A DNA stretch of 64,000 nt, taken from contig NC_081414.1 in assembly GCF_030272615.1 (NCBI RefSeq), positions 46,360,001 through 46,424,000 of the forward strand, given 5' to 3'. Under the pieces are notes generated by a model that saw nothing but the letters and a program-made list of their open reading frames with translations, was not told the origin of the DNA and did no database searches. Positions 58,952 to 64,000 of this stretch are shown piece by piece; position 1 is the first letter of the stretch, and every line of letters starts with the position of its first letter. A program made the translations under genes and the position numbers. The DNA comes from Cryptomeria japonica. Its lineage: Eukaryota > Streptophyta > Pinopsida > Cupressales > Cupressaceae.

Positions 58952-59841
58952 TGTTGGGATCCAAGAACACTGAGACGGGGGGGTGAATAAGTGTTCTACC
59001 GGTATGAACATTTTTTATCCTTTTATACCATACATATATATACCAGTAAACAAATAAACATATAACAAGAAGTAAATAAACCATCCACATAAATGAATAC
59101 CATAACACATAATTTATACATGGAAAACCTCAAAGAGGAAAAACCATGGTGGGATTTGTGACCCACAATATCAATTCACTAGTCATATGAAAAGATATTA
59201 CATATAATAGGGGCTTGCACATGCAGGAAGACACACTTCCTAGAGCATACTGCTCATCACTAAAGAACCTCACTGACTACTAGCTTTCTGCTAAAGTAAA
59301 TTACTAAAAATGAACTCAAGAATGCATCTTGTATGCCAAATAGAGTTCCAGTTCTAGCTCTGCTCTGTACTGGTTCATAAACCCTGAACTACTACCCAAC
59401 ATCTCTTATCCTCCAAGAATGCTTTCCAAGTTATCTATAGATCATTGCATGATAGAACATTCGCATACAAAATGATATCCATACATATATTTTGTATTAT
59501 ACAGTTCTTCTATATTATCCTATATCCACACATTTCCTCTCTCAAAATGACCTAGCAAACTGACCTATATACCCATTACAAATAATATGCCTTATGTTGT
59601 CTTACAATACATTTACAAAAGATATTCAATGTCGGCCTTGACAATAATTAGAAAATAATTTATTAAGTAAATCCTCCTTGATGTCGGCTTCCAAAGAAGT
59701 ATTGATGCCAGTGTCGGTGTCGGTGTAGCCCTGAATGCTCCAAAGCCAGTATATATTAGTATATGCCTCCTTGTGCTAGTGTATGACTTTCATCTGATCT
59801 TGTTGCCATCAATGACAACAAAATGAATCCAATTACCAACA
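58952..59841 (-). repeat. C4 3' LTR (left)
   Basis: 890 bp, TGTTGGGATCCAAG to AATTACCAACA. The outer end has aacactgag then taagtgtt, an inverted repeat around the G-rich motif. The R-region words gtgacccacaatat, cttgcacatgcagg and actgctca are shared with C3. Confidence 0.85.
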
Positions 59842-60077
59842 ATCTCCCCCTTTGGCATTGATGGCAACACTCATGTGAAAAATGGATTCTCTGTCAGTAT
59901 GCTCCCCCTAAGCAATACATTCCATCTGATATCCTGATATCCTTCCCATGTGTTTTTATCTAGTATTCCCTGATATTTTTCACATATATGCATACTCCCC
60001 CTTTGACATTAATGGCAAAGACCAGTGAAAGAATTGAAAGAATTTCAGAACAAAAGAATAAATGAATACTGTTAGTT

Positions 60078-63000
60078 TCACTGGAGCTTAATTCTCTTCA
60101 AGATTTTTGGGTATGCCTTTTGCAATAATTGAAGATATGTATCCCAACCAGTTTTGAAAGTATCAAAAATGGATGCTAGTCCACTTAGTAAGTGAGCATG
60201 TGTTTCCTTCTCTTGGACATCTTCTGGTGTGGGTTTAGCTATCATGTTCATGCACTCTCTCTTATGAACACCCAATGAATCTAGTCTAGGACTTACCAGT
60301 CCCCTTAGACTTCTTGCTCTTTGAATGATTTTATCTCTCTCCTTCTCTAAAGAAAAAATTTGGTTCTCCAAGGATAAAATTTGTCCATCAACAAATGTGG
60401 TCAGTGTAGTCAATCCATCAAAAGAATTAGCAATTTTAGCTATCTTATCATATAACTCCTTTAATCTGCTATCTACATTAGCCGTAAGAATTTCTATGTT
60501 ACAACACACTCTGTAGATGTTTGACATTGTTTTAAACAACCCTCAATAAGAATAAGTTTGTCCTCAATTTTCTTCTTCTTTTTTTCTATAATCTAATCAA
60601 AAGCTATTCTTTTAGCTGCTGTGAATTTATCCAAAGCCTGTCGGTCTGCAATCTACCTCAGAGATTGAAAATTGTTAGAGATATGCTCTATTTGAGTCTT
60701 GAGCATTCCGGAAGGGCTTTCTCCATCTTCAATCTGACAGTCAGGTATTAATTTATGCAACACTGTGACCGATTAATCAATTATTCCTTTATTTGTAGTC
60801 CCTTCCTTCAATAATTTTTGAGTAGCCATCATCATCAATTCTATTGGACTCAACTCAGAGACTGATTTCCTCTCAACCTGAGAAGTGTCAATTGCCAAAA
60901 CCTTTGTTGGGGAATCAGTTTTAATTGCTGGTATGGACTCAATTTCTTTTACCTTGTCCATCTCAACCTCTTTTGTATCGGTGGCTTCACCACTTGGTAC
61001 AGTATCAGTTACTATCGGTGGAGTATTATCTACAGTATTTATAGTGTCCTGTACATTGTACCTTGCTAAAAAATGGTTTGTGCCGGTACAGACTGTACAC
61101 TCTCCTTAATTGCTAGTTGTGTCTGAATATCTATAGTTACTACCGGTTGTGACAAAATTGGAGTTGAACTGCCCAAAACACCTTTCCCTTTTGATTTGTC
61201 AGGAATGGTGGAAGTTGTTGCCCTTGCAAATTCTTCTTGAGATGTGAGAAAATCTAGGTTTTTCTGAAAGAATTTGGTCCATCCCTTACTAGTCTCATTT
61301 ATCACCTCATTTACTCTCCCCATCATAAGGCTTATCTATCAGAGTTTACTACTGAAAACTGTCCTATTTGCAGTATCCATGCATCTTTTTATTTCTTCAT
61401 TATTTATAGCACCACACATTTCCAGAAGTGCTACTTCCTTAATCTCCCTATCTCTCTTGACAACATCAAGTCTTCTAGCCTCAAGTTTGTTATACAAGGA
61501 TAAAGGTATCTCCTTCAAAATTTCAACTAAGGCTTTCTTATAAATGTCTATATACAACAAAATAGCCTCTTCTAATTCATTTTGCTCATTCTCTTCTAAA
61601 TCTTCATAATAATTTGATACATTTTTCAATATTCCATCTTTTGTAATTTCATCAATAAGCTTAGCATAGGTCATTGTGGTCTTACCGGTTTCAATATCAT
61701 CACCCTTCTTCTTTTTGCTTGTGGTTGCCGGTGTGACTAGTTTCCTCTTTTGGATAGGCTTCCTTTCCAGTGGTGGAGGTGCAGTAGGCTTAGTTACATT
61801 TCTAACAAGTCTCCTCCTATGCTTTGCCTTCTTTTTCTCTACCGGTGGTTGTACCACATTCTTCCTTTGTACCCTTCTGAAAGCCAAAGGTTCATTATCC
61901 TAAAAATCAAAATCAGAAGTGATAGGGGAAATGTGAACTTGTGGCTTCTTGACTTCTACAATACTAACCACTGTCAGTTTAGCTTCCTATTTGGATCCTG
62001 AACCCAGTTGAGTGTCTATCTTATAAATTACATCTTGTACATATGCAGACATCTTTTCTATTTTCTTCTCTCTTCTCTTCCTGTTAAAATTGGTTTCACT
62101 TCAAGAGCCTTTTCTCCTGCTGTATAAAAAATGCTTTGTTTTATCATCTAATGGGGCATCTAACAATATTTTTGCATAGATTTAAAAAATGCTATCATCC
62201 ACCTCATATCCAAGCTCTATCACCCATATTGTCCTTGGTTCAACTGCTTCCATAAGAGTTTCGTCAATTTTTACCATAAAACAGATATTAGTGGAATACT
62301 TCTCCACAATGTTATTTGATATTCTCTCCCTTTGCCCCATGTTTTATTGGAATTTCTTGAAATACCCCCCAATTTTCTCATCTCTTTCAATACCAAGATC
62401 GGTGATTGCTTCCTTGATCTACATACCTACCAGTATGTCATGAGCCTAATGCTTCTTCCCTATACTGGGTAGCTCATTCAAGAAGTAAAGCATTAAACAA
62501 ACAATCAAATTTTCATATCTAAAAGTGCATTTCTCGAGTCCTTTGATCTTACCAAGGTTCAACATCAATTCACTCCTCATCCATTCACATAAATCATACT
62601 TCACATTATTCCTTAGCATCTGATATGTAGCATGAATGCATGAACTAGCAACAAAATTCAATCAGTTGGATTGAGCTACCTTGTAACCTATTATCATGCT
62701 TGCGAATTTTACATCAGTGTCGATGATTGTGCTTATCCTCAGTGATCTGCTATCAGACATTGCACCAGTGAGTTTTTCGACCTCATTGTTGAAAAATTTC
62801 TTGCTAGGTTCTTGTACGACTTTGGGTAAGCCGGTGACTACTTGAATAGCCTCTGTCATGATCATGTAAGGCGTATCTAGCCAAATAAATTTATTGTGAA
62901 TCCTGCTCACAACATATCTTATAACCTCATCTTTGAATTCTGGCATGTACAGAATACCAGTTAACCCTAGATCCTCAATTGCTTTGTATTCTAATTTGAT

Positions 63001-63258
63001 GGTTTTGAAGTCTCCTAGTATCATGGATTGATACATGCTTTTGATGTCCTCTATGCCCAAATCCTCTAGGGTGCAGTGAATATATGCCCTCACATCTTCA
63101 ACATACATAACACCATTAGGAACCCTAGAAAATGTTCCCACAAAGACTTCCTTTTTAGCAATTTTGGGAACCTCCTTAAATACTGGCCTTAACCTATCCT
63201 TGACTTTGACAATGGTGGCATTTGAAATGAAAGTAGGAGCTGAAGACCTAGATGCCAT
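60078..63258 (-). pseudogene. C4 large ORF, homologue of the C3 large ORF
   Basis: It starts MASRSSAPTFISNATIVKVK at 63258; the C3 protein starts MASSFAPEFIANPTIVENI. Shared blocks are VGTFSRVPNGVMYVEDVRAY, NKFIWLDTPYMIMTEA then VVTGLPKV, SDSRSLRISTIIDTDVKFA, CEWMRSELMLNLGKIKG, NLIVCLMLYFLNELPSIG, a basic proline-rich part (61887-61700), ILLYIDIYKKALVEILKEIP with NKLEARRLDVVKRDREI, and a C-terminal coiled coil (60539-60078). One TGA (near 62662) stands where C3 has arginine (NRLN), a CGA-to-TGA change. Other stops lie near 62446, 62430, 62345, 61900 and 61330, with frameshifts near 61.0 and 60.6 kb. Function unknown. Confidence 0.7.
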
Positions 63259-63644
63259 TTCAAAAAATACCTGAAAGTGAACGCTGGTGGAAGATTGAGT
63301 GCTTCAGATAACTGCTCGAGATCCTTTCACAATGATTTTTCTCTCTCTTAACTCGCCTTTTCTTCGCTCTAAATGCTTGAATGCTTGGTGAGTGAAAATG
63401 ATTTCACTTACCCCCTTTTATCAGCAAAAATCCTAATTTTTTGTAATAAATTCTTTGCCAACAACCCTACGGATGTCGGTTTCATAGTCATGTGCTAGGT
63501 GAACCTTCATAGATGATGAACACAACTCTCCAGATCTCCTTAGATCTCTATCGGGTTAATATGAAAAATTTAGCAATGACTTTGCCAACCCCTAAGGCTT
63601 ATGCCTCATTTACCAGTGGAATTTCCTACTAGTGGAGGAATACC

Positions 63645-64000
63645 CTATTCTACCGGTGGAGTTATCGGTGTAGATTCATCTCCACTTGGTTCTTTGGATT
63701 TTCTAACCCATCTCTTGGTGTGATCTTGTTGTATTTCATCTACCTTCTTCTTTCCTTTATCATTATCTTTATCATTATTAACTGGTTGAGTCTTGCTTCT
63801 ACAATACTTAGTAATATGACCTATTTTGTTGCATGCATAACATGTAACATTGTTCTTTTGAATTGCTTTGACATATTTGGTATCATTTCTTGACCTACAA
63901 TGATCAGAAAAATGTCCAAACTTTCCACATGCATGGTATTTAATATTCATTCTACAATCTTCTGATCTATGACCATGTTTCTTGCAATTTGTGCATTGAC
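63645..64000 (-). pseudogene. C4 zinc-knuckle (gag-like) region, partial
   Basis: Three knuckles are visible from the window edge: CTNCKKHGHRSEDC (complete), YHACGKFGHFSDHC (first cysteine changed to tyrosine) and CYACNKIGHITKYC (complete). A lysine-rich tail follows (DKGKKKVDEIQQDHTKRWV) to the stop at 63645. It matches the last knuckles of C3, including the linker KAIQKNNVTCYACNKIGHI. The N-terminal part is outside the window. Confidence 0.8.

Larger units (their letters stand above)
58952..64000 (-). mobile_element. C4: copia-like non-autonomous element, relative of C3 (runs off the window)
   Basis: The left LTR is 58952-59841, followed by the polypurine tract (atctccccctttggc on +). The reading order on the minus strand matches C3: zinc-knuckle region at the window edge, short ORF start at 63510, then a frame of about 1,060 codons (63258-60078). 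The right LTR lies beyond 64000. I see no pol domain in the 4.2 kb of internal sequence present. The LTR motif gagacgggggggtgaat near 58975 is the same U5 signal as in C3. Confidence 0.8.

Overview
The window looks like nuclear DNA of a seed plant with a large, repeat-filled genome. A conifer or other gymnosperm is my best guess (inference only). It is AT-rich, has long TA/TGTA/GT microsatellites, and consists mostly of nested LTR retrotransposons. I found no intact host gene, no RNA gene and no CRISPR array. Most elements lie on the minus strand, so on the + strand they read 3' LTR, internal region, 5' LTR.

Layout. 1-5.3 kb: intergenic DNA with a solo Copia-type LTR (1339-3233, +) and a tRNA-related SINE (4312-4588, -) flanked by a 21-bp target duplication. 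5.3-15.1 kb: relic of the 5' end of a Ty3/gypsy element (G2: leader 5572-6945, LTR 13966-15138). It is split by a 7-kb LTR element without pol (6946-13952, duplication ggacg) that carries a well preserved 393-aa acidic ORF. 15.1-20.97 kb: microsatellites, an LTR fragment, a decayed PPR gene and four tandem hairpins (19470-19695).

20.97-48.83 kb: one Ty1/copia element, Copia-A (-, duplication atata). Its left LTR is split twice: by a truncated + strand copia, Copia-B (21447-24044), and by an 18.6-kb Ty3/gypsy element of Tat type, G1 (24893-43517, duplication aacat). G1 has gag, protease, RT, two RNase H domains and integrase on the minus strand. Between pol and its 3' LTR it carries, on the opposite strand, a plant-mobile-domain (PMD) gene with its own TATA box and a likely intron. 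That gene now holds about 17 in-frame stops, all TAG or TGA.

48.9-54.9 kb and 58.95-64.0 kb: two related copia-like elements, C3 and C4, with no visible pol. Each has a CCHC zinc-knuckle gag-like region followed by a reading frame of about 1,060-1,120 codons of unknown function, similar between the two. The right end of C3 is not a normal LTR but a 78-bp fold-back of the U5 terminus, yet the 5-bp duplication is perfect. Between them lie a microsatellite, a second decayed PPR gene and another LTR fragment.

Every coding element carries stops, frameshifts or lost catalytic residues, so this is a graveyard of elements. Coordinates of LTR ends marked by TG...CA plus matching duplications are firm; those of relics are approximate.
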